Assembly (NCBI RefSeq): GCF_002909375.1
Contig: NZ_PPXD01000001.1
Span: forward strand, 1 to 64,000
DNA length: 64,000 nucleotides
Source: Cryobacterium zongtaii
GTDB lineage: Bacteria; Actinomycetota; Actinomycetes; Actinomycetales; Microbacteriaceae
Reading direction: 5' to 3'
The position numbers were made by a program, and so were the translations under genes. Shown piece by piece: positions 17,717 through 25,443 of this stretch. Within the stretch, counting starts at the first letter, position 1. Each line of letters opens with the position of its first letter. The notes below the pieces were generated by a model. That model worked only from the letters and a program-made list of their open reading frames with translations, made no database searches and had not been told where the DNA came from.

Positions 17717-17783
17717 CCCCGCAGCGGGGTGAGCGCACCGCCGGCCCGTGTGTCAGGCTGTGCCCAGCGATGAGGGGGACCCA

Positions 17784-18746
17784 GTGGCACAGCACCACGA
17801 CGACCTGTACGACCTGGCGCTGAACGACCCCGAATTCCTCGAGGCGGTGCGCTCTCACCACGCCGGGAGCTGGGACGTTCTCGACGCGTTGTGGTGGGCG
17901 TCGCATCCGCTCGACACGTCGCCGGGCGGCTTGCTCGCGCCGCTGGCCCGAGTGCGTGCTCTGCAACACCGGGTGTTCGCGGCGGACGCCGACGCCGCGG
18001 GCGATCATCGGGTGCACGAGGACCTGCGCAGGCTCGAGGCCGAGATCATTCGGGAGACCGGCGCCATCGATGCGGCCGTGATCGCTGCGCAGACAGGTGT
18101 CGGCGCGGCGCTCGCCGGAGCCGACAACCGGGCTGGCCCCGGAGACACCGCCGAACCCGACGCGGTCGGCGAAGCGGATGACTGGCCGGCGGCGGATGCG
18201 CCTCGTCCCGCCGCGGCGCGACGGCGGTTGTTGCTCATCGGCGGCCTCATCGCCGCGGTGCTGGTGGGCGTGATCGTCGGCGGACAGTTCTCCGCCGGCA
18301 CCATGCCGGGCGGCGCGCCCGCGCCGACGCCCTCGCCCACCGCTGCCAGCACCTCACCACCCCTCGCGCTGTCGGCCTTCCAGCGGGAGCAGACGCCGGA
18401 GGACCTGCCCGCGATCCCGCTCCCCGAGGTGTTTGACCCGCCGACCCTGCGGCAACTGGGTTCGATGGGCTCGGTCGAGGCGGGATCCGTGCCGCAGCTG
18501 GTCTACTACGTCGCCCGCACGACCTCGAACATGGTCTGCCTGATTGTGGTTCCCCAGACCCTGGACTATCTGTCGACGTGCACCCTGGAGCAGGAGTTCC
18601 CGGCGACGGGGTTGCGGCTGTACTGGCGGGCGGAGGGGATCTTCTCGTCGCCGGTCGACGGCTCGCTGACGGGCCCGCTGAATACCTACCTCACCTGGCG
18701 CCCCGACGGGAGCGTGGAGGTGGGCTCAGAGGCAGCGGCCGGCTGA
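17784..18746 (+). CDS. Tandem membrane-anchored paralog 3 of 3, unknown function
   Basis: 320 residues from GTG 17784 behind GAGGGGGAC. Begins MAQHHDDLYDLALNDPEFLEAVRS, followed by VLDALWWASHP and LQHRVFAADADAAGD; helix near residues 149-172; then the extracellular domain with cysteines in MVCLIVVPQTLDYLSTC. It is the most diverged of the three: the SFRYLGSAGW motif reads TLRQLGSMGS and the C-terminus is shorter. The gene order and spacing (49 and 67 bp) allow both read-through and separate promoters. Confidence 0.75.
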   Translation: MAQHHDDLYDLALNDPEFLEAVRSHHAGSWDVLDALWWASHPLDTSPGGLLAPLARVRALQHRVFAADADAAGDHRVHEDLRRLEAEIIRETGAIDAAVIAAQTGVGAALAGADNRAGPGDTAEPDAVGEADDWPAADAPRPAAARRRLLLIGGLIAAVLVGVIVGGQFSAGTMPGGAPAPTPSPTAASTSPPLALSAFQREQTPEDLPAIPLPEVFDPPTLRQLGSMGSVEAGSVPQLVYYVARTTSNMVCLIVVPQTLDYLSTCTLEQEFPATGLRLYWRAEGIFSSPVDGSLTGPLNTYLTWRPDGSVEVGSEAAAG

Positions 18747-18751
18747 GGCGG

Positions 18752-19393
18752 CTACAGCCCCTGCTCCACCATGTCGATCACCCGGGTGATCAGGGTCTGC
18801 TTCACAGGGTCCGGCAGGGCCCGCAGCGGCCCGTCGATGAACAGTTCCGCCAGCCCGTGCACGGCAGACCAGGCCAGGAACTCCGCCGCCGGCCGGCGCT
18901 CGGCCGGCAGCAGACCCTCGGTCACCAGATCATCGAGCGCGACGGTGAGCAGCTGGAACGGGGTGAGGCCGCGCTCGCCGGCGCGCGCGGAGCTGGTGGC
19001 GCTCTCCAGGTCCGACGACGCCGAGAACGCGGTCTGGAACCGGCCGGGCTCCTCGAGGGCGAAACGCAGATACCCGGTGCCCACGGCGCGAAAGCGCAGC
19101 CGGGCCGACTCTGTCGCGTCCGTCGCGGGGATGCGCGCCTGATCGGCCTCGATGGCCCCCGCCACCAGCGCCTGGCAGCTCGAGCACACGGCATCCAACA
19201 GCGCTTGCCGGTCCGCGAAATGCCGGTACGCCGCGCTGGGGGTGACCCCGACCCGCCGGGTGGCCTCACGCAGCACCACAGCGGACGGCCCGCCCTCGCC
19301 GGCCAGGTCGACGCCGGCCTCGATGAGGGCGCGGCGCAGGTCGCCATGCCGGTACGAAGTTCGCGCCGGAGAATTGCCGAGACCCGTTGTCAA
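18752..19393 (-). CDS. TetR/AcrR regulator of the adjacent ABC exporter
   Basis: 213 residues from TTG 19393. The HTH is at about 30-55 (GPSAVVLREATRRVGVTPSAAYRHFADRQALL), followed by a WHG-type effector domain with RFRAVGTGYLRFALEEPGRFQTAF and WSAVHGLAELFIDGPL. This domain type often binds hydrophobic drugs or acyl ligands. It diverges from the DrrAB-like exporter genes, and an imperfect palindrome (19426-19444) lies in the shared promoter, so repression of the exporter and of itself is likely. No ATG is in frame near the start, so TTG is the best choice. Confidence 0.88.
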   Translation of the reverse strand: MTTGLGNSPARTSYRHGDLRRALIEAGVDLAGEGGPSAVVLREATRRVGVTPSAAYRHFADRQALLDAVCSSCQALVAGAIEADQARIPATDATESARLRFRAVGTGYLRFALEEPGRFQTAFSASSDLESATSSARAGERGLTPFQLLTVALDDLVTEGLLPAERRPAAEFLAWSAVHGLAELFIDGPLRALPDPVKQTLITRVIDMVEQGL

Positions 19394-19425
19394 CGCGCAT
19401 CCGTTTCGTTACGATAAAAGCTCAC

Positions 19426-19444
19426 ATGTGCACAACGTACACAT
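19426..19444. promoter_or_regulatory. Candidate TetR operator
   Basis: ATGTGCACAACGTACACAT is an imperfect palindrome with arms ATGTG-AC and GT-CACAT around a three-base centre. It lies between the divergent tetR (start 19393) and the ABC ATPase (start 19478), in the position expected to cover a promoter. A further ATCAGTGTAG half-site-like stretch follows. Confidence 0.55.
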
Positions 19445-19477
19445 ATCAGTGTAGCCATCCGACGGCAGGGGTATGGC

Positions 19478-20473
19478 ATGACAATCATCGAAGCCTTCGG
19501 GCTTACCAAGACCTACAAATCCAAGTCCGGACCGGTGCACGCGCTCGCCGGACTCGACCTGACCGTGCCGCGCGGCACCGTCAAGGCAATCCTCGGGCCC
19601 AACGGCGCCGGCAAGACCACGGTGGTCAAAATCCTGACCACCCTCATCCGGCCCGACACCGGCACCGCTGTCGTGGACGGCATCAACGTGCTCGAGGACC
19701 CGAAGGCGGTGCGCAGCATCATCGGGGTCTCCGGCCAGTACGCGGCCGTCGACGAGAACCTCACCGGCTTCGAGAACCTCGAAATGGTGGGCCGGCTCTA
19801 CCACCTCGGCGGCGCGGCCTCCCGGCGACGGGCGCAGGAGCTGATCGACCTGTTCGAGCTCACCGCGGCCGGTAACCGGCCGGTGAAGGGCTTCTCCGGC
19901 GGCATGCGGCGACGCATCGACCTGGCCGGCGCCCTGGTGTTCAACCCCAAGATCCTCTTCCTCGACGAACCGACCACCGGGCTCGACCCGCGCAGCCGGA
20001 TCGCGCTGTGGGGCGTGATCAACAAGCTCGTCGACAACGGCACCACGGTGCTGCTCACCACCCAGTACCTCGAGGAGGCCGACCAGCTGGCCGACAGTAT
20101 CGCGGTCATCGACTATGGCAAGGTCATCGCCGAGGGTACCTCCGACGAGCTCAAGGCGCAGATCGGCGGCCACCGGGTGGTGATAGCCCTGGTCGACGCG
20201 GCCGACGCCCCCGCCGCCCGCGAGGTGCTCGCCCGGTACGGAGCGGGTGAACCGCAGGTTTCCAGCGACGGACGCGGCCTCGACGTGGCCGTGACCGACG
20301 GCCCGCCGGCGCTGCAACATGTGCTCGCCGACCTGCGTACCGCCGGCATCGAACTGCACGACGCCGGCATGCGCCGGCCCACCCTCGATGACGTGTTCCT
20401 CAAACTCACCGGGCACAAGGCCGACATGGCGGCGGGCGAAAACGAAGACGACAAGATGGAGAAGGTGAAATGA
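19478..20473 (+). CDS. ABC transporter ATP-binding protein, daunorubicin-resistance (DrrA) type
   Basis: 331 residues from ATG 19478 (GGCAGGGG upstream). Complete ABC motifs: Walker A GPNGAGKTT near 40-48, signature FSGGMRRRI near 139, Walker B ILFLDEPTTGLD near 160. A C-terminal DrrA-type extension of about 100 residues ends with a domain containing MRRPTLDDVFLKLTGH. Works with the downstream permease as a two-gene drug/lipid exporter. The stop codon overlaps the next start (ATGA), so the two are translationally coupled. Confidence 0.93.
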   Translation: MTIIEAFGLTKTYKSKSGPVHALAGLDLTVPRGTVKAILGPNGAGKTTVVKILTTLIRPDTGTAVVDGINVLEDPKAVRSIIGVSGQYAAVDENLTGFENLEMVGRLYHLGGAASRRRAQELIDLFELTAAGNRPVKGFSGGMRRRIDLAGALVFNPKILFLDEPTTGLDPRSRIALWGVINKLVDNGTTVLLTTQYLEEADQLADSIAVIDYGKVIAEGTSDELKAQIGGHRVVIALVDAADAPAAREVLARYGAGEPQVSSDGRGLDVAVTDGPPALQHVLADLRTAGIELHDAGMRRPTLDDVFLKLTGHKADMAAGENEDDKMEKVK

Positions 20474-21312
20474 CCGCCACCGCCACCCGGCCCGCCCCGG
20501 CGCCGCCCACCTGGAACCCGCTGTCGCTGTGGTACTCGGACGGCTGGACGACCACCAAGCGCAACCTCATCAAGATCAAGCGCACCCCGGACATGCTGGT
20601 GTTCGCCGTCATCCAGCCGATCATGTTCGTGCTGCTGTTCAGCCAGGTGTACGCCGGCGCCATCGCGGTGCAGGGCACCGACTACGTGCAGTTCCTGATG
20701 GCCGGCATTTTCGCCCAGACGGTGGTGTTCGGCTCCACCTTCTCCGGGTCGGCCATGGCCCAGGACCTCAAGGACGGCATCATCGACAGGTTCCGCAGCC
20801 TGCCGATGAGCTCGTCGGCGGTGCTGGTCGGCCGCACCAACGGTGACCTGGTGCTCAACACCATCTCGATGATCATCATGATGGCCACCGGCTTCCTGGT
20901 CGGCTGGCGGGTGAACTCGTCGATGGGGGAGTTCTTCGCCGGGCTCGGGCTATTGCTGCTATTCAGCTATGCGTTCAGCTGGGTGATGGCGCTGCTGGGC
21001 ATGAGCGTGCGCTCACCCGAGGTGATCAACAACGCCTCGTTCATCATCCTGTTCCCGATCACCTTCATCTCCAACGCGTTCGTGCCGATCGAGACCCTGC
21101 CCGACCCGTTGCGGGTCTTCGCGGAACTCAACCCGGTGTCAGCGCTCGTGCAGGCCGCCCGCGAGCTGTTCGGCAACGAGGGCAGCGCTCCGGTGCCGGA
21201 TGTCTGGACGCTGCAGAATCCGGTGCTGACCGTGCTCATCGGGGTTGTTGTGCTGCTCGTGGTGTTCGTGCCATTGTGCATCCGTAAGTTCGCCTCGATC
21301 AGCTCCCGCTGA
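20470..21312 (+). CDS. ABC-2 type permease, DrrB family
   Basis: 280 residues with six predicted membrane helices. Family landmarks are visible: the N-terminal amphipathic segment with TTKRNLIKIKRTPDMLVFAVIQPIMF, the central DLKDGIIDRFRSLPMSSSAVLVGRT loop, and PITFISNAFVPIETLPDPLR followed by NPVSALVQAARELFG. It starts within the last codons of the ATPase gene, the usual DrrAB organisation. Substrates of such exporters are hydrophobic drugs or lipids; none is indicated here. Confidence 0.93.
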   Translation: MTATATRPAPAPPTWNPLSLWYSDGWTTTKRNLIKIKRTPDMLVFAVIQPIMFVLLFSQVYAGAIAVQGTDYVQFLMAGIFAQTVVFGSTFSGSAMAQDLKDGIIDRFRSLPMSSSAVLVGRTNGDLVLNTISMIIMMATGFLVGWRVNSSMGEFFAGLGLLLLFSYAFSWVMALLGMSVRSPEVINNASFIILFPITFISNAFVPIETLPDPLRVFAELNPVSALVQAARELFGNEGSAPVPDVWTLQNPVLTVLIGVVVLLVVFVPLCIRKFASISSR

Positions 21313-21346
21313 CCGGGTTCGGAAAATCAACCAGAGGGAGCCGATC

Positions 21347-21733
21347 ATGACAGCATCAGAACTGACCTACCTGCGTGGCTTCAGCGGGTTCGCCGTGCCG
21401 GACCTGGAGGCAGCCCGCGGCTTCTACCGGGATGTGCTCGGACTCGACGTCGTGGACAACCCGATGGGCCTGCTAGAAATCACCCTGCCGGGCGGCGCGA
21501 TGGTGATCGTCTACCCCAAAGAGGACCACGAACCCGCGGTGTTCACCATCCTCAACCTCGCAGTGGCCGACATCGAGCTGTCGGTGGATGCTCTGGTGGA
21601 ACGTGGTGTGGAAATGCTGCGCTACGACGGTTTCGAGCAGGACGAGCGGGGAATCGTACATGGCGGCGGGATGCCAACCGGCGGCTGGTTCGCCGACCCG
21701 GCCGGCAACGTCATCGCAGTGATGGAAGCCTGA
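21347..21733 (+). CDS. VOC-family (glyoxalase/bleomycin-resistance fold) protein
   Basis: 128 residues from ATG 21347 (AGAGGGAG upstream). It has two beta-alpha-beta-beta-beta modules, with FAVPDLEAARGFYRDVLGLDVVDNP opening the first and GGWFADPAGNVIAVMEA closing the second. The metal-ligand pattern is not obvious, so it could bind or modify a small molecule without being a glyoxalase. It is 34 bp after the exporter genes and immediately before the GyrI-like gene, with which it forms a likely two-gene unit. Confidence 0.85.
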   Translation: MTASELTYLRGFSGFAVPDLEAARGFYRDVLGLDVVDNPMGLLEITLPGGAMVIVYPKEDHEPAVFTILNLAVADIELSVDALVERGVEMLRYDGFEQDERGIVHGGGMPTGGWFADPAGNVIAVMEA

Positions 21734-21738
21734 TTTTG

Positions 21739-22374
21739 GTGACCGAGGTCGCGACCGCGCCGTACGACGTGAAGCGAGAACTGCGCGCGGTGTACGCCCC
21801 GAAGAACCGGGACTGGGAGACGCTGGTGGTGCCGCCGCAACGCTTCCTCGCCGTGGACGGGTCGGGGAATCCGAACACGGCGCCGGCCTACGTTGAGGCC
21901 GTCGAGGCGCTCTACGCGGTGTCGTACACGGTGAAGTTCACCAGCAAGCGCGGTGGCGGCCGCGACCTGGTGGTGGGCCCGCTGGAGGGGCTCTGGTACG
22001 CCGACGACGCATCCGTGTTCAGTGCCCGCGACAAGGCCGCGTGGAGCTGGACCATGCTGATCAGCCAACCGGACTGGGTGAGCGACGGGGCGATCGAGGA
22101 GGCCATCACGGCGGCCCGCGGCAAGAAGAAGACGCTGCCCGCCCTCGACCGCGTGCGCATAGAGCGGCTCGACGAGGGACTCTGCGCGCAACTGCTGCAC
22201 GTGGGCTCCTACGACGACGAGGCGCCGGCGCTGGCCCGGCTGCACGGCGAGGTGCTCCCGCAGGCGGGCCTCCGCGAGCGCGGCCGGCACCACGAGGTCT
22301 ACCTGGGCGACCCGCGCCGCGTCGCGCCGGAGAAGCTCAAGACCGTGGTGCGGCAGCCGGTGTCGCCCGCATAG
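21739..22374 (+). CDS. GyrI-like small-molecule-binding domain protein
   Basis: 211 residues from GTG 21739 (TTG 21736 is equally possible). A single GyrI-like/SOUL-type domain starts at VVPPQRFLAVDGSGNPN and includes LVVGPLEGLWYADD, the Trp-rich MLISQPDWVSD stretch and LLHVGSYDDEAPALARLHGEV. Such stand-alone domains bind or hydrolyse hydrophobic drug-like ligands and often sit near efflux systems. Five bases separate it from the VOC gene; both may extend the upstream exporter locus into a small detoxification cluster, which is inference. Confidence 0.8.
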   Translation: MTEVATAPYDVKRELRAVYAPKNRDWETLVVPPQRFLAVDGSGNPNTAPAYVEAVEALYAVSYTVKFTSKRGGGRDLVVGPLEGLWYADDASVFSARDKAAWSWTMLISQPDWVSDGAIEEAITAARGKKKTLPALDRVRIERLDEGLCAQLLHVGSYDDEAPALARLHGEVLPQAGLRERGRHHEVYLGDPRRVAPEKLKTVVRQPVSPA

Positions 22375-22411
22375 TTCCGCGAGTTACCCACCGGGGCAGC
22401 TCGGCTGCGGG

Positions 22412-23209
22412 TCAGCGACCGCCGCGGCGCTTGCCGGCCTGCGGGCTGGGGGAGTTGCGGGTGCGGCCGGCGCTCTGCGTCTTGCGCGCGGTGGCCGGTT
22501 TGGCCGCGGCCGCGGCGGCGCGCACCGCTTTGGCGGCAGCCTTGGCCTTGGCGGTCTTCTTTTCCTTCTTCACCGGCTCGCCGCCGGCCGCGACCGCGTT
22601 GGTGCGTGAGCTGTCCGGAGTGCGGCCGCGCACGATGCCGATGAACTCCTCCACGTCGGCCGTGGTGTCCACCGTGCGCCAGGCCAGTGCGATGCGGCTC
22701 TCGGCGGTGTCCTCCACCGGCTTGGAGACGACATCCTTGCGGCTGTGCAGGCGGGCCACCGAGTGCGGCAGGATGACGATGCCCACGCCGGCGGCGACCA
22801 GTTCCATGGTCTCGTCCATGTCGCGCATCGGCGGCAGCGGGCGGCGGCTGCCGTCGCGCACCTCTACGGCCGCGTCGCGCCACTCGGGGACGTCGTCGGG
22901 ATCCTGCAGCAGGTGCTCGTCGACCAGGTCGGCCACGACCACGCTGTCGGCGTCGGCCAGGAAGTGATCCTTCGCCATCACCAGCACGGGGATCTCGTTG
23001 TACAGGTTGATCAGGCTCAGGCCGTCTTCATCGATGGGCAGGCGCACCAGGCTCACGTCGGCGCGGCCGTCGCGCAGGACGAGCTCCTGATCGGCGATGC
23101 TGGTGCGGAAGACCGAGAGCTCGACCTCCGGGCGCCGCTCGGCCCAGATGCGGGTCCATTTGGTGGGGGTGACCCCGGCGACGAAGGCAATGGAAAAGGT
23201 CACCGGCAT
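22412..23209 (-). CDS. LysR-type effector-binding domain protein without HTH, with Lys/Ala-rich tail
   Basis: 265 residues from ATG 23209. It begins directly with the substrate-binding fold (VTFSIAFVAGVTPTKWTRIW), covers both lobes (PVLVMAKDHFLAD; MDETMELVAAGVGIVILPHSV), and ends near residue 195. The helix-turn-helix of LysR regulators is absent. The last 65 residues are Lys/Ala/Arg-rich (KKEKKTAKAKAAAKAVRAAAA and on), like an H1-histone or Lsr2-type tail. It diverges from a DUF5997 gene, a pairing common in Actinobacteria. DNA binding may occur through the tail; that is inference. Confidence 0.85.
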   Translation of the reverse strand: MPVTFSIAFVAGVTPTKWTRIWAERRPEVELSVFRTSIADQELVLRDGRADVSLVRLPIDEDGLSLINLYNEIPVLVMAKDHFLADADSVVVADLVDEHLLQDPDDVPEWRDAAVEVRDGSRRPLPPMRDMDETMELVAAGVGIVILPHSVARLHSRKDVVSKPVEDTAESRIALAWRTVDTTADVEEFIGIVRGRTPDSSRTNAVAAGGEPVKKEKKTAKAKAAAKAVRAAAAAAKPATARKTQSAGRTRNSPSPQAGKRRGGR

Positions 23210-23340
23210 CCTCTCGTGTGCAAAATCAGTGTGGGTGGTGGCTCCGCGGGCGCGTGCGACGTGCCGGCGGCGGGCCGTTTTGGTGGTGTCCGGGCGCAGG
23301 ACACCGAAACCATAGTGCTCTCAGGCTATACGCTGGAACC

Positions 23341-23781
23341 ATGAGCGAGAAGAAGCCCCAGACCATGAAGCCGGCCACGGCTGCCCAGAAGCTCGGGATT
23401 CTGCTCGAAGCAGCACCCGAGGAGTTCCAGTCCACGCCGGTGTCCCGCACCGAGCTGGCCGCCCTCGAGGCGAACCCGCCGGAGTGGCTCACCCAGCTGC
23501 GCGCCAACGGCCCGCACCCTAAGCAGGTCGTCGCCGCCAAGCTCGGCGTGTCGATCTCAGGCCTGGTGCGCGGTGAGGTCACCGAGCCGCTGACCAGCGC
23601 CGAGATCCAGGCACTGCTGCAGCAGCCGCCGGCCTGGCTCGTCACCGAGCGCGCCACCCAGTTCGAGGTGCGCGAGGAACAGATCCGCGTGAAGGACCGC
23701 GATGCTGAGAAGGCCCGCAAGAAGGCGCACGCCGAGCGTTTCGCCGCACAGAACGAGAAGGCCGCCCGCAAGAACTCCTAG
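23341..23781 (+). CDS. DUF5997 family protein
   Basis: 146 residues from ATG 23341. The N-terminal half contains TMKPATAAQKLGILLEAAPEEFQ and HPKQVVAAKLGVSISGLVRG, which looks like a small helix-turn-helix-like unit. The middle has LTSAEIQALLQQPPAWL, and the C-terminus is a charged coiled helix (QIRVKDRDAEKARKKAHAERFAAQ). The family has no established function. It is divergent from the LysR effector-domain protein, and the two are likely functional partners because they co-occur. Confidence 0.8.
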   Translation: MSEKKPQTMKPATAAQKLGILLEAAPEEFQSTPVSRTELAALEANPPEWLTQLRANGPHPKQVVAAKLGVSISGLVRGEVTEPLTSAEIQALLQQPPAWLVTERATQFEVREEQIRVKDRDAEKARKKAHAERFAAQNEKAARKNS

Positions 23782-23796
23782 GTCTCTGGTTTCACC

Positions 23797-23848
23797 GAGT
23801 TGCCCCGCCCCGGACGAGTTGCTCCGTTGGGACGGGGCAATTCGTCCG
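23797..23848. repeat. Nested palindrome with GAGTTGC cores (type D)
   Basis: GAGTTGCCCCG (23797) pairs with CGGGGCAATTC, and CGGACGAGTTGC pairs with GCAATTCGTCCG, so two overlapping hairpins can form. Situated between converging DUF5997 and the esterase gene. Confidence 0.6.
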
Positions 23849-23888
23849 TTCGGGGGCACGTCGGGGCATCCGTGCCGGGGTGCGCCGG

Positions 23889-24566
23889 TCAGGCGGTCGG
23901 CACCGCCGGCGTCGCCGGAGCCGCGTACTGCTCGCGCAGGAACGCGACGATCTCGCCGAGTTCGGCCTGCGAGATGGAATGGCCCATTCCCTCGTAGATG
24001 CCCTCGGTGAGTGTGGAGTGCGCCGGCAGCCAGGCTTGGGTGCGGGCGACAGCGCCCTCGGGGATCACCGGGTCCAGAGTGCCGCGGCCCCAGAACACCG
24101 GCGGCGCGAGCTCTTTGAGCCGTGCGTCGCCCGGATGCGTGCCGCTGCCGATGAACCCGGACAGCTGCACCGCGAATGCGAACCGTTCCGGCGCGTGCCG
24201 CATCAGCTGCAGCGTCATGGCGCCGCCCTGCGAAAAGCCGAGCAGGCCGATGGACGTGGGCTGCTCGGGGAGGGCGTCGAGCCACTCGATGATGCCGAGC
24301 GCTGCCGCGTCGAGAGCGTCACCGACGGGATCGCCGGGCACCCCGATGGGAAACCACGACCAACCCTGACCGGCCGGCAGCGGAGCCCGCAGCGCCGCGA
24401 TCGTCGGCTGCAGCGGCAAGTGCGGCGCCAGTGCGAACAGATCGCCCTCGGTCGACCCATAACCGTGCAGCACCAGCAGCAGCGGGCGCCCCACCCGGTC
24501 GGGTGCGGCGGCCGACCACAGCACGGCGGCCGGATCGATCGGCTCGGGGCGGATGCTGGTGGCCAT
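23889..24566 (-). CDS. Phospholipase/carboxylesterase-type alpha/beta hydrolase
   Basis: 225 residues from ATG 24566, with GAGGA eight bases upstream. Triad: Ser in GFSQGG (about 118), Asp in GRGTLDPVIP (about 170) and His in EGMGHSIS (about 203). The oxyanion segment LLVLHGYGSTEGDL lies near residue 30. This is the carboxylesterase/lysophospholipase (YpfH/EstB) group acting on short-chain esters or thioesters in the cytoplasm. No signal peptide. Single gene, facing away from the NUDIX gene. Confidence 0.88.
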   Translation of the reverse strand: MATSIRPEPIDPAAVLWSAAAPDRVGRPLLLVLHGYGSTEGDLFALAPHLPLQPTIAALRAPLPAGQGWSWFPIGVPGDPVGDALDAAALGIIEWLDALPEQPTSIGLLGFSQGGAMTLQLMRHAPERFAFAVQLSGFIGSGTHPGDARLKELAPPVFWGRGTLDPVIPEGAVARTQAWLPAHSTLTEGIYEGMGHSISQAELGEIVAFLREQYAAPATPAVPTA

Positions 24567-24650
24567 GTGTCGGTTCCTCACGTCGGTGTCGACGCAGGTA
24601 CAGCGCCGACTCCCTCAATCCTTCCACGCTCGCCCGAGACCCGCGGGGGT

Positions 24651-24705
24651 CTCGCGAACTGAGACCTAAGGCCCACGAAAGTGCCCTTTTCTCACAGCTC
24701 GCGGG
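24651..24705. repeat. Palindromic element type B, copy 1
   Basis: CTCGCGAACTGAGACCTAAG (from 24651) pairs with CCTTTTCTCACAGCTCGCGGG (ending 24705) with a few mismatches. The same core, GCGAACTGNGA...TTTTCTC, reappears at 25379-25443 on the far side of the NUDIX gene, so two copies flank one gene. Confidence 0.75.
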
Positions 24706-24770
24706 GTCGGGGCGAGCGGACTCGCGGACCCCGGTGGTGCATCCGCGGCTCTCGTGAGTGAGAATGAACT

Positions 24771-25358
24771 ATGAGCGTGCGCACCCCTGACCCCGATCCG
24801 GACTGGACGCCTGGCGGGGATGACGCACCGCCGCCCAACTCGAACCCGGGTTGGCTGAGCGATGTCGAGCTCGCCGAGATCCGCCAGCGGCTGCCGCTGC
24901 TGTACGTCGAGGCCGTGCCCGTGCGCGTCGACGGTCTGGGCCAGGTCGTCGAGGTCGGTGTGCTGCTGCGCGCCACCCCCGAGGGCAAAATGACCCGCAC
25001 CCTGGTCTCCGGCCGGGTGCTCTACGGCGAGACCCTGCGCGACGCCCTGTTCCGGCACCTCGAGAAGGACCTCGGCCCGATGGCGTTTCCGCAGCTGCCG
25101 CCGAGCCCGGTGCCGTACTCGGTGGCCGAGTACTTCCCGATGCCCGGTATCACCGCGTTCACGGATGACCGTCAGCACGCCGTGTCGCTGGCCTACGTCG
25201 TGCCCGTCACCGGCACCTGCGACCCCCGCCAGGATGCACTCGAGCTCACCTGGATGACCCCGGAGGAGGCGGCCACCGACGCCGTCTCGGCCGAGATGGA
25301 AGGCGGCCGCGGTGGCCTCCTGCGCATGGCCCTGGCCTCGGTCGGCGCCCTGCGCTGA
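24771..25358 (+). CDS. NUDIX-fold protein of the DUF4916 type
   Basis: 195 residues from ATG 24771. NUDIX-like core: LLYVEAVPVRVDGLGQVVEVGVLL, then GRVLYGETLRDALFRHLEKDLG, which occupies the place of the NUDIX box. The canonical GX5EX7REUXEEXGU pattern is only partly kept (E and R/L positions altered), so pyrophosphohydrolase activity is doubtful. A Pro-rich disordered N-terminus of 25 residues precedes it. The family is known from Actinobacteria and uncharacterised. The gene is bracketed by two type B palindromes. Confidence 0.75.
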   Translation: MSVRTPDPDPDWTPGGDDAPPPNSNPGWLSDVELAEIRQRLPLLYVEAVPVRVDGLGQVVEVGVLLRATPEGKMTRTLVSGRVLYGETLRDALFRHLEKDLGPMAFPQLPPSPVPYSVAEYFPMPGITAFTDDRQHAVSLAYVVPVTGTCDPRQDALELTWMTPEEAATDAVSAEMEGGRGGLLRMALASVGALR

Positions 25359-25378
25359 CCCCCCGCATCCACCCGCAT

Positions 25379-25443
25379 CCGCGAACTGTGACTTAAGCAC
25401 CTTCGCGGGCGAGTTTTTGGGGCTTTTCTCTCAGTTCGCGAGG
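25379..25443. repeat. Palindromic element type B, copy 2
   Basis: CCGCGAACTGTGACTTAAG (from 25379) pairs with GGCTTTTCTCTCAGTTCGCG (ending at 25440-25443). Its right arm overlaps the final codons and stop of the nucleoside hydrolase gene, so the element contributes coding sequence. The TTTTT on the + strand at 25413-25417 does not directly follow a stem. Confidence 0.75.
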
